Of a stretch of DNA of 64,000 nucleotides, positions 43,115-52,945 are shown in pieces. How positions within the stretch are numbered: the first letter of the stretch is position 1; the number at the start of each line of letters is the position of its first letter. Below the pieces are notes generated by a model, which did no database searches, had not been told where the DNA came from, and saw only the letters and a list, made by a program, of their open reading frames with translations. Source of the stretch: Bradyrhizobium sp. OK095 (GTDB lineage Bacteria > Pseudomonadota > Alphaproteobacteria > Rhizobiales > Xanthobacteraceae); contig NZ_FOBX01000012.1 in the NCBI RefSeq assembly GCF_900109945.1, forward strand, positions 124,001 to 188,000. The letters are read 5' to 3'. A program made the translations under genes and the position numbers.

Positions 43115-44588
43115 TGACCGGTTTCTCCATGCGCGGCTCCCAGCCACCGCCGAGCGCCTGATACAGGCTGACGATGGCGAGAAGCCGCGCGAGTTGGGCC
43201 TGTGACAGCGCGTCTTCCGCCGTGAACAGGGTCAGCTGGGTGTTGAGCACGGTCACGATGTCGGCGGTGCCGGCACGTAATTGCTGCTCGGAAAGGTCGA
43301 AGGCGCGCCGCGAGGCGTTGAGGACATCGCGCTGCAATTGCAGCTTGATCGTGGTCTGCTTGATCGAGAACAGCGCGTTGTCGACGTCGGTGAAGGCCTG
43401 GACGATGGTCTTGCGGTAGGTCTGGAGCAGCTCGTCCTGACGCGCCTTGGCATATTCGAAATTGCCCAAGATCTTGCCGCCGTCGAAGATCGGCTGCGTC
43501 GCGCTGCCGACGAGCTGGAAAAACGCCGCATGCGGCTGGAATAGCGACACCAGCGCCGAGCTCTGATAGCCGCCATTGCCGGTGAGCTGGATAGTCGGAA
43601 AGAACTGCGCGCGGGCATTGCCGATGTTAGCGGTCGCCGACGCCAGCTGCGCTTCCTGCCGGCGAATGTCCGGCCGCTGCGTCAAAATCTCCGACGGCAG
43701 GCCGGGCGTGACGCGCGGGATCGCAACGTTGTTCAGAGAGCCGCCGCCGATGCGCACGCTTTCCGGCGGCCGCGACACCAGCACGGCGAGCGCGTTTCTG
43801 TTCTGGTCGAGCGTCTGGCGCAGCGGCGGCACCAGGGCCTTCTGGTTCGCCAGCACGCTCTCCTGCTGGGCGACGTCGAGATCGGTGCCGGTGCCGGCCT
43901 TGCGGCGCTCCCTGACCGCATCGAGAATGCGCTGCGCGCTCGCGATATTGCGCTGTGAGGTCCTGATGCGATCCTGCGAGGCCAGCACCTGGAAATAGGC
44001 ATTGGCGGTGCTTGCCAGCGTCGTCAGCGCGACGGTGTCGCGATCGAACCGGTTGGCGTTCGCCGTCTCTTCCGCCGTCTGGAGTGCATCGCGGTTCTGG
44101 CCCCAGAAGTCGAGCTGGTAGCTGGCACTCAGCGAGGCCGAATAATTGACGACCTCGCGGCCGCCATTTGTGAGGCCCGAGGACGACGAACCCGAGGTGC
44201 GCGAATAGGTTTCGTTGCCGCCGCCTGACAGGCTCGGCAACAGCGCCGCGCCCGCCTGCCGCGCCTGGGCGTCCGCCTGGACGATGCGCGCGACGGCCGC
44301 GGCGATGTCGAGGTTGACGGTGTGCGCCTCCTCCATCAATTGCGTCAGCTCCGCAGAGCGGAAGCCGCGCCACCAGTCCAGTGTCGGCGGTGCATCCGCC
44401 TTGCCGGCGTATTTGTAAGTCGCGGGAACATCGAGCGCGGGATCCGGAAGATCCTGCGTCAGCATGCAAGCGCCTGAACTCGTGGCCAGGCACAGCACCA
44501 CAACCCAGCGCGCCGCACGCAGCGGCCGGGGAGCAGAACCGCATGATCGCCGCATGGCGACCGCCGGATCGTCCTGTCTCACATCCAC
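43104..44588 (-). CDS. RND efflux outer membrane lipoprotein (NodT/OprM family)
   Basis: The protein has 494 residues. The lipobox SSGAC lies at about residues 37-41 (VVLCLATSSGACML), so it is a lipid-anchored outer-membrane factor. The pattern LDWWRGFRSAELTQLMEEAHTVNLDIAAAVARI and the repeated TQRPDIRRQEAQLASATANIGNARAQFFPTI are classical for the family. Start is GTG 44588, preceded by a G-run; GTG 44582 is possible. It is the first gene of the efflux operon. NodT-type proteins in rhizobia help export flavonoids or antibiotics; the substrate here is unknown. Confidence 0.92.
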   Translation of the reverse strand: MDVRQDDPAVAMRRSCGSAPRPLRAARWVVVLCLATSSGACMLTQDLPDPALDVPATYKYAGKADAPPTLDWWRGFRSAELTQLMEEAHTVNLDIAAAVARIVQADAQARQAGAALLPSLSGGGNETYSRTSGSSSSGLTNGGREVVNYSASLSASYQLDFWGQNRDALQTAEETANANRFDRDTVALTTLASTANAYFQVLASQDRIRTSQRNIASAQRILDAVRERRKAGTGTDLDVAQQESVLANQKALVPPLRQTLDQNRNALAVLVSRPPESVRIGGGSLNNVAIPRVTPGLPSEILTQRPDIRRQEAQLASATANIGNARAQFFPTIQLTGNGGYQSSALVSLFQPHAAFFQLVGSATQPIFDGGKILGNFEYAKARQDELLQTYRKTIVQAFTDVDNALFSIKQTTIKLQLQRDVLNASRRAFDLSEQQLRAGTADIVTVLNTQLTLFTAEDALSQAQLARLLAIVSLYQALGGGWEPRMEKPVNAL

Positions 44589-44727
44589 CCCCTGCCGGGC
44601 AGATCAAGCCGCCGCCACGCGAACGGATTAACCGATTCGCGGGAGAACAGTCGGCGGGCTTTGGGCAACTCGCTCACAGGTGATGCTTTCTGCGGAACCT
44701 TGAACTTCATACTAGCCGGGCGCAGAA

Positions 44728-44746
44728 CTGCGGGACAGTCCCGCAG
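44728..44746. promoter_or_regulatory. 19-base palindrome upstream of the efflux operon (candidate operator)
   Basis: CTGCGGGAC and GTCCCGCAG are perfect 9-base arms around a single A. It lies 140 bases upstream of the efflux operon's first codon, in the 640-base gap shared with the divergent cysK gene. The gap (44589-45228) has no credible gene and is somewhat lower in GC around 44780-45010; no linked regulator gene is present. Confidence 0.5.
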
Positions 44747-45228
44747 GTGCGAAGCACACAGTCCATCGCATCGACGTTCAAGGCGCTGGAATGCAGGATA
44801 TGCCTGTCTCGCAGCAACTTTTAGCATCGTCGAAACATCCGGAAACGAGGGCAAGCTTACCAAGATTTCATGTGATATTCGCGCCACACGCCCCCCGTTC
44901 AGCCTCCAAGCGCAAGCCATTCTCACGAGGTCGTCAATTTCCGAACGAGGATGCGCACGCGTTTCAACATTGTCACGCCCGCCAAGGCACAATTGGCTCA
45001 TCAACTCCGCTCACGACGACCGTTATCTTCTACGGCCGGATGACGGCCCGCCATATTCTTCCAGGGATCATCGGCTTCGGAGCCAAGGAGCTGTCTCCGA
45101 CCGGAATATCGTTGCTTGGCCGGGCAGTTGGGCCGGTTTCGCCGCAGCGCAAAAGCCTTCCCCTTTGGCCTCCCAAGCACTAGGTTCTGGCCAACCAGAT
45201 CAACCTCTTGCCTGTGATTTCCCCTGAC

Positions 45229-46263
45229 ATGACCATCAATAACGACGTTGTCGAAGCCATCGGCAACACCCCGCTGATCAAGCTCAAGCGCGCCTCGGAA
45301 TTGACCGGCTGCACCATCCTCGGCAAGGCGGAGTTCATGAACCCCGGCCAGTCGGTCAAGGACCGCGCCGGCAAATGGATGATTTTGGAGGCCGAGAAGC
45401 GCGGCGAGCTGAAGCCGGGCGGACTCGTTGTGGAAGCGACCGCTGGCAACACCGGCATTGGGCTCGCGGTCGTCGCCAGCGCCCGGGGCTATCGCACGCT
45501 GATCGTGATCCCAGAGACGCAGAGCCAGGAGAAGAAGGATTTTCTGAAGCTGTGCGGCGCCGAGCTGCTGGAAACGCAGGTCCTGCCCTACTCCAATCCG
45601 AACAACTACCAGCATGTCGGCCGCCGTCTTGCCGATGAGCTGCGCAAGACCGAGCCGAATGGCGTGCTGTTCGCCGATCAGTGGAACAATCTCGACAATG
45701 CCAAGGCGCATTACGACTCGACCGGCCCCGAGATCTGGGAGCAGACCGGCGGCAAGGTCGACGGCTTCGTCTGCTCGGTCGGCAGCGGCGGCACGCTGGC
45801 CGGCACCAGCCGCTATCTGAAAGAGAAGAACAAGAACATCCGGATTGCCTGCGCCGATCCGCATGGTGCCGGCATGTATGAATACTTCAGGACCGGCGAC
45901 CCCAAGGCGTCGCCCGGCGGTTCGATCACGGAAGGCATCGGGCTTGGCCGCGCGACCGCAATCGTCGAGAGCGCGAAGGTCGATGACGCCTATCTCATTC
46001 CCGATGCCGAGGCGGTCACGGTGATCTACGAACTCCTCCAGCACGAAGGCCTGTGCCTCGGCGGATCAACCGGCATCAACATCGTGGGTGCGATGCGGCT
46101 CGCCAAGCAGCTAGGGCCGGGCAAGACCATCGTCACCGTGCTCTGCGATTCCGGCAGCCGCTATCAGTCAAAACTGTTCAACGCCGACTTCATGCGCGCC
46201 AAGAACCTGCCCGTACCGGATTGGCTGGAGAAGCGCAGCAACATCAAGCTGCCGTTCGTCTAG
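45229..46263 (+). CDS. cysK: Cysteine synthase A (O-acetylserine sulfhydrylase)
   Basis: The protein has 344 residues. PLP-binding Lys44 lies in MNPGQSVKDRAG, followed by TAGNTGIGLAVVA, SVGSGGTLAG (phosphate cup) and CDSGSRYQSKL. It makes cysteine from O-acetylserine and sulfide. ATG 45229 (MTINNDVVEAIGNTPLIKLK) is the family-typical start. It is monocistronic and convergent with the DUF805 gene. The protein is about 20 residues longer than E. coli CysK, mainly at the C-terminus, like the plant and alphaproteobacterial group with the DWLEKRSNI end. Confidence 0.95.
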   Translation: MTINNDVVEAIGNTPLIKLKRASELTGCTILGKAEFMNPGQSVKDRAGKWMILEAEKRGELKPGGLVVEATAGNTGIGLAVVASARGYRTLIVIPETQSQEKKDFLKLCGAELLETQVLPYSNPNNYQHVGRRLADELRKTEPNGVLFADQWNNLDNAKAHYDSTGPEIWEQTGGKVDGFVCSVGSGGTLAGTSRYLKEKNKNIRIACADPHGAGMYEYFRTGDPKASPGGSITEGIGLGRATAIVESAKVDDAYLIPDAEAVTVIYELLQHEGLCLGGSTGINIVGAMRLAKQLGPGKTIVTVLCDSGSRYQSKLFNADFMRAKNLPVPDWLEKRSNIKLPFV

Positions 46264-46282
46264 GCCGGACTGGTCGCGGCCG

Positions 46283-46735
46283 CTAAGTGTAGCGGTCGCG
46301 GCCCGGCCAGAACAACAGCGCCAGCGTCAGCACGAGATTGGCGAGGCCGCCGACGATCGTGCCGGTATGTTCCTGGCCGATCCCATACGCCGGAAACTTC
46401 ATCGCGACGACGTAATCGACGAGCATCAGCGCGATCCAGGCCGGGACCACGCAGACCGGATCCCAACCGATATCCCGGAAGCGCATCGAGTACAGCGTGA
46501 CGGTCGCAATCGCGAAGAACGCGATCGCTGCGATCATCCCAGAGCTCTTTAAGATATCGTCGGGGCGAATGTTGGCCGGCGTGACGTTGCGCAGCACGGA
46601 CATCGCGATCGCGACGCAGATCGCGGTCATCACGACCGCGAGCACGAGCGTGGCGAGGAAGAACTGCAGGCGTCCCAGGCGGGTATTGAAGCCGAACACG
46701 AGGTCGAGCACAGGCGTCCCCTCTTTTCGCGCCAT
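46283..46735 (-). CDS. DUF805 family membrane protein
   Basis: The protein has 150 residues and four membrane spans. The opening DLVFGFNTRLGRLQFFLATL and the inner SMRFRDIGWDPVC are the DUF805 marks (R-hydrophobic start and RLHDxG-like loop, here RFRDIG). Function is unknown. ATG 46735 is selected; the open frame continues upstream only as a shadow of the aapP region. Its tail and the cysK stop are 20 bases apart, with a GC-rich inverted repeat between (around 46268-46312) that could end both transcripts. Confidence 0.82.
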   Translation of the reverse strand: MARKEGTPVLDLVFGFNTRLGRLQFFLATLVLAVVMTAICVAIAMSVLRNVTPANIRPDDILKSSGMIAAIAFFAIATVTLYSMRFRDIGWDPVCVVPAWIALMLVDYVVAMKFPAYGIGQEHTGTIVGGLANLVLTLALLFWPGRDRYT

Positions 46736-46851
46736 AGGCGCAGAAAGAGCTTTCCGGCGGGTGAAAATGCGGAAACGCAACCTTGGATATGGTTTCGGGG
46801 AGATTACAAAAGCGGGCTCAGTTCGAACATTCGGCGCCCAGCACTCCGACC

Positions 46852-47589
46852 TCAGCGCAAGATCTGGCTCAAAAACAGCTTGGTCCGCGCGTGCTGGGGG
46901 GCGGCGAAAAATTCGTTCGGCGTGTTGGCCTCGATGATCTGGCCGGCGTCCATGAACACGACGCGGTTGGCGACCTCGCGGGCAAAACCCATCTCGTGGG
47001 TGACGACCAGCATGGTCATGCCCTCCTCGGCGAGGTCCACCATGGTGTCGAGTACCTCCTTGACCATTTCGGGGTCGAGTGCCGAGGTCGGCTCGTCGAA
47101 CAGCATCACCTTCGGGTTCATGGTCAGCGCGCGGGCGATCGCGACGCGCTGCTGCTGGCCGCCGGACATCTGGCCCGGAAACTTGTTGGCCTGGTGCGGG
47201 ATCTTGACCCGCTCCAGGAATTTCATCGCGGCAGCTTCCGCATCCCTTTTGGGAATGTTGCGCACCCAGATCGGCGCCAGCGTGCAATTGTCCAGCACGG
47301 TCAGATGCGGGAACAGATTAAAGCTCTGGAACACCATGCCGACTTCGCGGCGCACGGCGTCGACATGCTTGAGGTTCGGTCCGAGCTCGATGCCGTCGAC
47401 GACGATCTCGCCCTCCTGGAATTCCTCCAGCGCGTTGATGCAGCGGATCAGCGTCGACTTGCCCGAGCCCGAGGGGCCGCAGATCACGATGCGCTCGCCC
47501 TTGTGGACCTCGAGGTCGATGTCGCGCAGCACGTGAAACTCGCCGTACCATTTGTTGAGGCCGGAAATTTTGACGATGGGGTCGGTCAT
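46852..47589 (-). CDS. aapP: General L-amino acid ABC transporter ATPase
   Basis: The protein has 245 residues. Walker A GPSGSGKST, signature MSGGQQQRVAIARAL and Walker B VMLFDEPTSALDPEMV are present. It is the last gene of the aapJQMP operon (binding protein, two permeases, ATPase), the broad-specificity amino acid uptake system first described in Rhizobium leguminosarum and important in nodules. ATG 47589 follows the aapM stop by 11 bases. Confidence 0.95.
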   Translation of the reverse strand: MTDPIVKISGLNKWYGEFHVLRDIDLEVHKGERIVICGPSGSGKSTLIRCINALEEFQEGEIVVDGIELGPNLKHVDAVRREVGMVFQSFNLFPHLTVLDNCTLAPIWVRNIPKRDAEAAAMKFLERVKIPHQANKFPGQMSGGQQQRVAIARALTMNPKVMLFDEPTSALDPEMVKEVLDTMVDLAEEGMTMLVVTHEMGFAREVANRVVFMDAGQIIEANTPNEFFAAPQHARTKLFLSQILR

Positions 47590-47600
47590 GGTGAGCTCGA

Positions 47601-49121
47601 TCAGTTGCGACGGTGAGCGTTGAGGCGTTTCTCGACGAACAGCGAGTAGCGCGACATTCCAAAGCAGAACAGGAAGTAGATGATCCCGGCGAAGGCAAAT
47701 CCGGTGAACAACGTCGACGGCGCCGACCACTTCGGATCCGCGAACGAGGCGCGCAGCGAGCCCAGCAAATCGAACAGCGCGACGATCGACACCAGCGACG
47801 TATCCTTGAACAGCGAGATGAAGCTGTTGACGAGGTTCGGGATGACGTGGCGCAGCGCCTGCGGCAGCACGATCAGCGACGTCGTCTTCCACCAGGACAA
47901 CCCAAGCGCCGCCGAAGCCTCGCTCTGTCCGCGAGGGATCGCAGCGAGCCCGCCGCGGACGTTCTCGGCCTGATAGGCGCCGGTGAACAGTGCGATGCCG
48001 ATCAACGCGCGGACGAGACCGTCGACAGTGAAATTGCCCGGCAGGAACAGCGGCAGCATGTAGGTGGCGAAGAACAGCACGGTGATCAGCGGCACGCCGC
48101 GCCAGAACTCGATGAACGCGATCGAGAAGATCCGGATCAGCGGAATGGTGGAGCGGCGACCGAGCGCAAGCGCAATGCCGATCGGCAACGATGTGACAAT
48201 GCCGGCGACGGAGACCACGAGCGTCACCAGAAGACCGCCCCAGAGTCTCGTCTGCACGATGGGCAGCCCGCCGTGATCGAGGCCCATCAGCTTGATGACG
48301 ATGGCGATGGCGATGAAAGTCATGATGGTCGACCCCAAAGGGCGCCATCCCGTGCGCACGCCGCCGCTGACGACGAAGGCAATCAAGGACACCACGACGG
48401 TCGTGATGGCGAAGTCGGTCCAGACCGACTGGCCGGTGCTCTCGAGTTGGTCGCGCAGCCAGGTCAGCGGAAAGATCAGCCAGTAAATCGCCGTACCGAC
48501 GAGCACGATGAGGTGGCCGAGGACCCACAGCAGCGGCGCGATGGCCGATGTCTTGCTCAGGCTGAGCAGGACCTGCCCGGCGCCGATGATGCTGTCGTCG
48601 AACAATTGCAGCAGGCCCGCGGTCCAGCTCAGGCCGAACCCGGTGATGCCGCCGCCAAGCAGCAGGAAGAACGCAACCACGGGAAAGGCGAAGAAGAACA
48701 AGCTGGCGTTGATCGCTTTCGCGGGCAGGCGTGGAATGAGGAGCGGCAGCAACAGCAGCACCGCCAGTATCAGCACGAGATTGACCCGCCAGCGCTCGGC
48801 CTCGGGATAGAAGCCGTAGATGAGCTGCGGCAGCTTGGCCTGGATGTAGGGCCAGCAGGCGCCGACCACAAACCCGGTGTTCTCGGTCAGGCACGCCGCG
48901 CGGTCCGTGCCGGTCCAGACCGCGTCGACGAACAGGAATTTGACGGCGGGAACGATGGTGAACCAGAGCAACAATGCGCTGACGATGGTGATCAGGATGT
49001 TGGTCGGCGAATTGAGCAGGCGCGTGCGCACCAAGCCGACGAAGCCCGTCGTCTTCACCGGCGCAGGCCGCTCGGCGAGCAGGTCCTGACGGACATAGCC
49101 GGACGAGGTGATATCGCTCAT
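47601..49121 (-). CDS. aapM: General L-amino acid ABC transporter permease M
   Basis: The protein has 506 residues. An AapM-specific long N-terminal half has extra spans and a periplasmic cysteine-bearing loop (AACLTENTGFVVGACWPY). The HAAT permease core sits in the C-terminal 230 residues, with the EAA loop GQSEASAALGLSWWKTTSLIVLPQALRHVIPN. ATG 49121 overlaps the aapQ stop by 4 bases. It forms a heterodimer with AapQ. Confidence 0.93.
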   Translation of the reverse strand: MSDITSSGYVRQDLLAERPAPVKTTGFVGLVRTRLLNSPTNILITIVSALLLWFTIVPAVKFLFVDAVWTGTDRAACLTENTGFVVGACWPYIQAKLPQLIYGFYPEAERWRVNLVLILAVLLLLPLLIPRLPAKAINASLFFFAFPVVAFFLLLGGGITGFGLSWTAGLLQLFDDSIIGAGQVLLSLSKTSAIAPLLWVLGHLIVLVGTAIYWLIFPLTWLRDQLESTGQSVWTDFAITTVVVSLIAFVVSGGVRTGWRPLGSTIMTFIAIAIVIKLMGLDHGGLPIVQTRLWGGLLVTLVVSVAGIVTSLPIGIALALGRRSTIPLIRIFSIAFIEFWRGVPLITVLFFATYMLPLFLPGNFTVDGLVRALIGIALFTGAYQAENVRGGLAAIPRGQSEASAALGLSWWKTTSLIVLPQALRHVIPNLVNSFISLFKDTSLVSIVALFDLLGSLRASFADPKWSAPSTLFTGFAFAGIIYFLFCFGMSRYSLFVEKRLNAHRRN

Positions 49122-50323
49122 GCGCCCAGGCTCCGGCTGACACGCCAACCGTAGAGGCTCATGATCGCGCTGGTGAGAAGCGAGATCAGAAGATAGACGC
49201 CCATCGTCATGGCAATAATCTCGATCGCCTGCCCGGTCTGGCTCAGCGACGTGCCGGCCCATACCGACACCAGGTCAGGATAGCCGATCGCGACCGCGAG
49301 TGAAGAGTTCTTGGTGAGGTTGAGATACTGGTTGGTCAGCGGCGGCACGATGACGCGCATCGCTTGCGGTACGACGATCAGGCGCAGCGTGGTGCCGCGG
49401 CTGAGGCCCAGCGAGGCCCCCGCCTCCATCTGCCCGCTATGGACGGACAGGATTCCGGCACGCACGATCTCGGCGATGAAGGCAGCGGTATAGGTCGACA
49501 GGGCCAGCGTCAGCGCCACGAATTCCGGGATGATCCGCGAGCCGCCGGCGAAATTGAATCCCTTGAGCTGCGGCAGCTCGAAGGTGAAGGGCATACCCGA
49601 TACCAGCGTCGTGACGAGCGGCAGGCCGAACAGCAGGCCCAGCACATAGGGCCAGATCCGGATGACCTGCCCGCGCTGAAACAGCGCGCGCCGCGTATAG
49701 AAGCGCAGGAACAGTGATGCCACGATGCCGAAAGCCAGAACCGCCAGGAATGCCTCGAAGCCGCTTTCGCCGATCGGGCGGGGTATGACGAGGCCGCGAT
49801 TGCTGACGAACGCGATGCCGAACAGCGAAATGCTCTGCCGCGGATTGGGTAACGCTGCGAGCACGGCGAGGTACCAGAACAGGATCTGGAACAGCAGCGG
49901 CAAATTGCGGATGAGCTCGACATAGATCTCGCCGACGCGCGACAGCAGCCAGTTCGGCGACAGCCGACACAGCGCGACGACGAAGCCGATCACGGTGGCG
50001 AAAACGACGCCGACCACCGAGACCACGAGCGTGTTCAAAAGCCCGACCACGAACACGCGCAAAAACGTGTCCGAGCCGGTGTAGGAGATCAGGGTCTGGT
50101 TGACGTCGAAGCCGGCATTGTTCCGCAGGAATCCGAAGCCGCCGGCAATGTGCTGGTTCTCGAGGTTGGCGCGGGCGTTGGAGACGATCTCATAGCCGAT
50201 CCACCCCAGGATCGCCGCGAAGACAAGCTGGACGGCGATGCCGTTCCAGCCTGTCTTGCCGCCCAGAACACGCCTGATCTTCAGCGCGATCTGGGCCGGC
50301 GGTTTTCGAGCCTCGGTGCTCAT
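49118..50323 (-). CDS. aapQ: General L-amino acid ABC transporter permease Q
   Basis: The protein has 401 residues with eight or so spans. The long periplasmic loop after the first span (NQHIAGGFGFLRNNAGFDVNQTLISY) is specific to AapQ, and the EAA loop reads GQMEAGASLGLSRGTTLRLIVVPQAMRVIVPP. It lies between aapJ (26 bases upstream) and aapM (4-base overlap). Confidence 0.94.
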   Translation of the reverse strand: MSTEARKPPAQIALKIRRVLGGKTGWNGIAVQLVFAAILGWIGYEIVSNARANLENQHIAGGFGFLRNNAGFDVNQTLISYTGSDTFLRVFVVGLLNTLVVSVVGVVFATVIGFVVALCRLSPNWLLSRVGEIYVELIRNLPLLFQILFWYLAVLAALPNPRQSISLFGIAFVSNRGLVIPRPIGESGFEAFLAVLAFGIVASLFLRFYTRRALFQRGQVIRIWPYVLGLLFGLPLVTTLVSGMPFTFELPQLKGFNFAGGSRIIPEFVALTLALSTYTAAFIAEIVRAGILSVHSGQMEAGASLGLSRGTTLRLIVVPQAMRVIVPPLTNQYLNLTKNSSLAVAIGYPDLVSVWAGTSLSQTGQAIEIIAMTMGVYLLISLLTSAIMSLYGWRVSRSLGA

Positions 50324-50349
50324 GGCCGCGAGCCGCTGATCAAGCGGGA

Positions 50350-51366
50350 TCAGCGGATCGGCGGCGCGTACTGGAGACCGCCCTTGTTCCAGAGATTGTT
50401 GAGACCACGGGCGATGCCGAGCGGCGAGCCGCCGCCGACATTGCGATCAAACACCTCGCCGTAATTGCCGGTTGCCTTCACGATCCGCACCACCCAGTCC
50501 TTGGTGAGGCCGAGCTGTTCGCCGAAATTGCCGTCGGAGCCGAGCACGCGCTTCAGCTCCGGATTTTCCAGCTTGGCCTTCTCGTCGACGTTCTTCGAGG
50601 TGATGCCGAGCTCTTCGGTGGTGACGAGTGCGAACAGCGTCCATTTCACGATGTCGAACCACTGGTCATCGCCATGGCGCACCATCGGGCCGAGCGGCTC
50701 CTTCGAGATAATTTCGGGCAGCACCATGTGGTCGTTGGGATTGGCAAGCTTGAGGCGGTTGGAGTACAGGCCCGACTGGTCGGTGGTGAAGACGTCGCAG
50801 CGCCCGGCCTCATAGGCCTTGACGGTTTCGTCGTTGGTGCCGAACGCGATCACCTCGTACTTCATGTTGTTGGCCTTGAAATAGTCGGCGAGATTCTGCT
50901 CGGTGGTGGTGCCGGTCTGCACGCAGACCGAGGCGCTGTTGAGCTCGAGCGCCGAATTCACCTTGAGCGACTTCTTCACCATGAAGCCCTGCCCGTCATA
51001 ATAGGTCACGCCGGTGAAGTTGGCGCCGAGCGAGGTGTCGCGCGAGATCGTCCAGGTGGTGTTGCGCGAGAGCACGTCGATCTCGCCGGATTGCAGCGCA
51101 GTGAAGCGGTCCTTGGCCGAGGTCGGCACGTACTTGACCTTGGTCGGGTCGTTGAAGATGGCGGCTGCGATGGCGCGGCAGATGTCGACGTCGAGGCCGG
51201 TCCAGTTGCCCTTGTCGTCGGGCGAGGAGAAGCCCGGCAGGCCCTGGCTGACGCCGCAGGACAGCGTGCCCCGGTCCTTGATGGTCTTGAGCGTTTGCGC
51301 GTCGGCGGCTTGGGCAGTCAGGCCGGCGGCGAGAGCAAGAGTGAGAGCCAGGGTTACGCGTTTCAT
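50350..51366 (-). CDS. aapJ: General L-amino acid ABC transporter binding protein
   Basis: The protein has 338 residues. The signal peptide MKRVTLALTLALAAGLTAQAADA is followed by LKTIKDRGTLSCGVSQGLPGFSSPDDKGNWTGLDVDICRAIAAAIF, which identifies AapJ/BztA. It captures a wide range of L-amino acids in the periplasm. ATG 51366 is chosen, since it directly precedes the signal peptide. The 394-base gap to metC should carry the promoter, which in rhizobia is typically nitrogen controlled; I see no clear sigma-54 site by eye. Confidence 0.95.
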   Translation of the reverse strand: MKRVTLALTLALAAGLTAQAADAQTLKTIKDRGTLSCGVSQGLPGFSSPDDKGNWTGLDVDICRAIAAAIFNDPTKVKYVPTSAKDRFTALQSGEIDVLSRNTTWTISRDTSLGANFTGVTYYDGQGFMVKKSLKVNSALELNSASVCVQTGTTTEQNLADYFKANNMKYEVIAFGTNDETVKAYEAGRCDVFTTDQSGLYSNRLKLANPNDHMVLPEIISKEPLGPMVRHGDDQWFDIVKWTLFALVTTEELGITSKNVDEKAKLENPELKRVLGSDGNFGEQLGLTKDWVVRIVKATGNYGEVFDRNVGGGSPLGIARGLNNLWNKGGLQYAPPIR

Positions 51367-51659
51367 GGGCTTTGGGCCTTTCAAGGTCGTCTCAAGGTCA
51401 GGAATGTTGTCTCAGGGATCGTCTCTGCCAGGGTGAGCCTTATCAAGACAAGCCTTGCAAGAGTCATGCTGAAAACTTTGCCGAACACTCGCCGATCTCG
51501 GGAGGCCATACCTTAATCCCCGCCGCAGGCGCCCGCCATTGTGGCCGTGGCGCAAGGTCCGGTCAGACGATGGATCGAAGGTCGCGGCAGGCCCCTCAAC
51601 ATGCGGCGACTGAATAGCACCCACGCATCACAGAACGACTGGCGAGCCGGGTCAAGGGG

Positions 51660-51689
51660 TTGACGGGACTCTTCTGTGTTCTGTTATTA
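51660..51689 (+). promoter_or_regulatory. Candidate promoter for metC
   Basis: TTGACG at 51660-51665 and TTATTA at 51684-51689, with an 18-base spacer, lie about 70 bases upstream of the metC ATG. The fit to a housekeeping promoter is reasonable, but the match could be chance. Confidence 0.3.
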
Positions 51690-51760
51690 ACGTCAGCGGC
51701 CTCCGGCCCGCCCGTCAAGCGCCAGGCGCCGAGCGGAAACGCGGTTTTGAAAGCAGACGC

Positions 51761-52945
51761 ATGGATTCCTCGCCCCCCTCCCCGCAGCAGGCCGAGACCC
51801 GGCTGGTCACCTCCGGCCGCGACACCAAGGCGCAGAAGGGGTTTGTCAATCCGCCGGTGTTCCACGGTTCGACCGTGCTCTATCCGACCGCCGAGGACCT
51901 GCACGCCCATCGCGGCGAGTTCACCTACGGCCGCCACGGCACCCCGACGACCGTGGCGTTCCAGGACACGCTGATGGCGCTGGAGGGCCCGCAATGCGCC
52001 GGCGTCGGTATCGTGCCGTCGGGGCTCTCGGCGATCTCCACCACCCTGCTCTCGGTGCTGAGGACCGGCGACCATCTGTTGGTCTGCGACAACGTCTACC
52101 GGCCCTCGCGCAATTTCTGCAACGGGATGCTCGCCCGCCTTGGCATCGAGACCACCTATTTCGATCCGATGATCGGCGCCGGGATCGAGAAGCTGTTCAA
52201 GCCCAACACCCGCGTGGTGCTGGTGGAGGCGCCAGGCTCGCAATCCTTCGAGATGCCTGACATTCGCGCCATCGCCGAGGTCGCGCATGCGCGCGATGCG
52301 CTCGTCATCGACGACAACACCTGGGCGACGCCACTCTATCACCGCTCGCTCGAGCAGGGCGTCGACATCAGCATGCAGGCCGCCACCAAATATATCGGCG
52401 GCCATTCCGACATCATGTTCGGCACCATCTCGGCCAACGCAAAAGCCTGGCCGCAGATCGTGGAAGGCATCCGCCTGCTCGGCGTCTGCGCCGGTCCCGA
52501 TGACGTCTTCCTGGCGCTGCGCGGCCTGCGCACGCTGTCGGTGCGCCTCGCGCAGCATCATCGCTCCGGCCTCGACATGGCGCGCTGGCTGGCTGCCCGA
52601 CCCGAGGTCGCGCGCGTGCTGCATCCGGGGCTCGAGACCGATCCGGGTCATGCGATCTGGAAGCGCGACTTCACCGGCGCCTCGGGCCTTTTCAGCATCG
52701 TGCTGAAGCCGGCCCCGCAGAAGGCCGTCGACACCATGCTCAATACGCTAAAGCTGTTCGGCATGGGCTTTTCCTGGGGCGGCTTCGAGAGCCTTGCGAT
52801 TCCCTTCGACTGCGACGCCTATCGCACCGCGACCAAATGGGCGCCGGGCGGCCCGACTCTGCGGCTGCATATCGGTCTGGAGAGCACCGATGATCTAAAG
52901 AACGATCTCGATCGCGGCTTCGCTGCCCTCAAGGCGGCAATGTGA
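51761..52945 (+). CDS. metC: Cystathionine beta-lyase
   Basis: The protein has 394 residues of the Cys/Met metabolism PLP family. The PLP lysine is K210 in SMQAATKYIGGHSD, with YGRHGTPT (residues 56-63) and SGLSAIS (87-93) in the cofactor site. In the beta-lyase subgroup the enzyme cleaves cystathionine to homocysteine, pyruvate and ammonia for methionine synthesis. The WGGFESL segment near residue 345 supports this subgroup over gamma-synthases. Monocistronic, divergent from aapJ. Confidence 0.9.
   Translation: MDSSPPSPQQAETRLVTSGRDTKAQKGFVNPPVFHGSTVLYPTAEDLHAHRGEFTYGRHGTPTTVAFQDTLMALEGPQCAGVGIVPSGLSAISTTLLSVLRTGDHLLVCDNVYRPSRNFCNGMLARLGIETTYFDPMIGAGIEKLFKPNTRVVLVEAPGSQSFEMPDIRAIAEVAHARDALVIDDNTWATPLYHRSLEQGVDISMQAATKYIGGHSDIMFGTISANAKAWPQIVEGIRLLGVCAGPDDVFLALRGLRTLSVRLAQHHRSGLDMARWLAARPEVARVLHPGLETDPGHAIWKRDFTGASGLFSIVLKPAPQKAVDTMLNTLKLFGMGFSWGGFESLAIPFDCDAYRTATKWAPGGPTLRLHIGLESTDDLKNDLDRGFAALKAAM

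Noticed and set aside
41237..43117. Plus-strand open frame of 626 codons
   Set aside because: Antisense of the MdtB-like and adaptor genes; no recognisable product.
44661..45227. Plus-strand frame of 188 codons upstream of cysK
   Set aside because: No ribosome site or domain; composition changes along its length. It spans a candidate operator and the cysK leader.
47613..49154. Plus-strand open frame of 513 codons
   Set aside because: Antisense of aapM; strongly hydrophilic and without domains.
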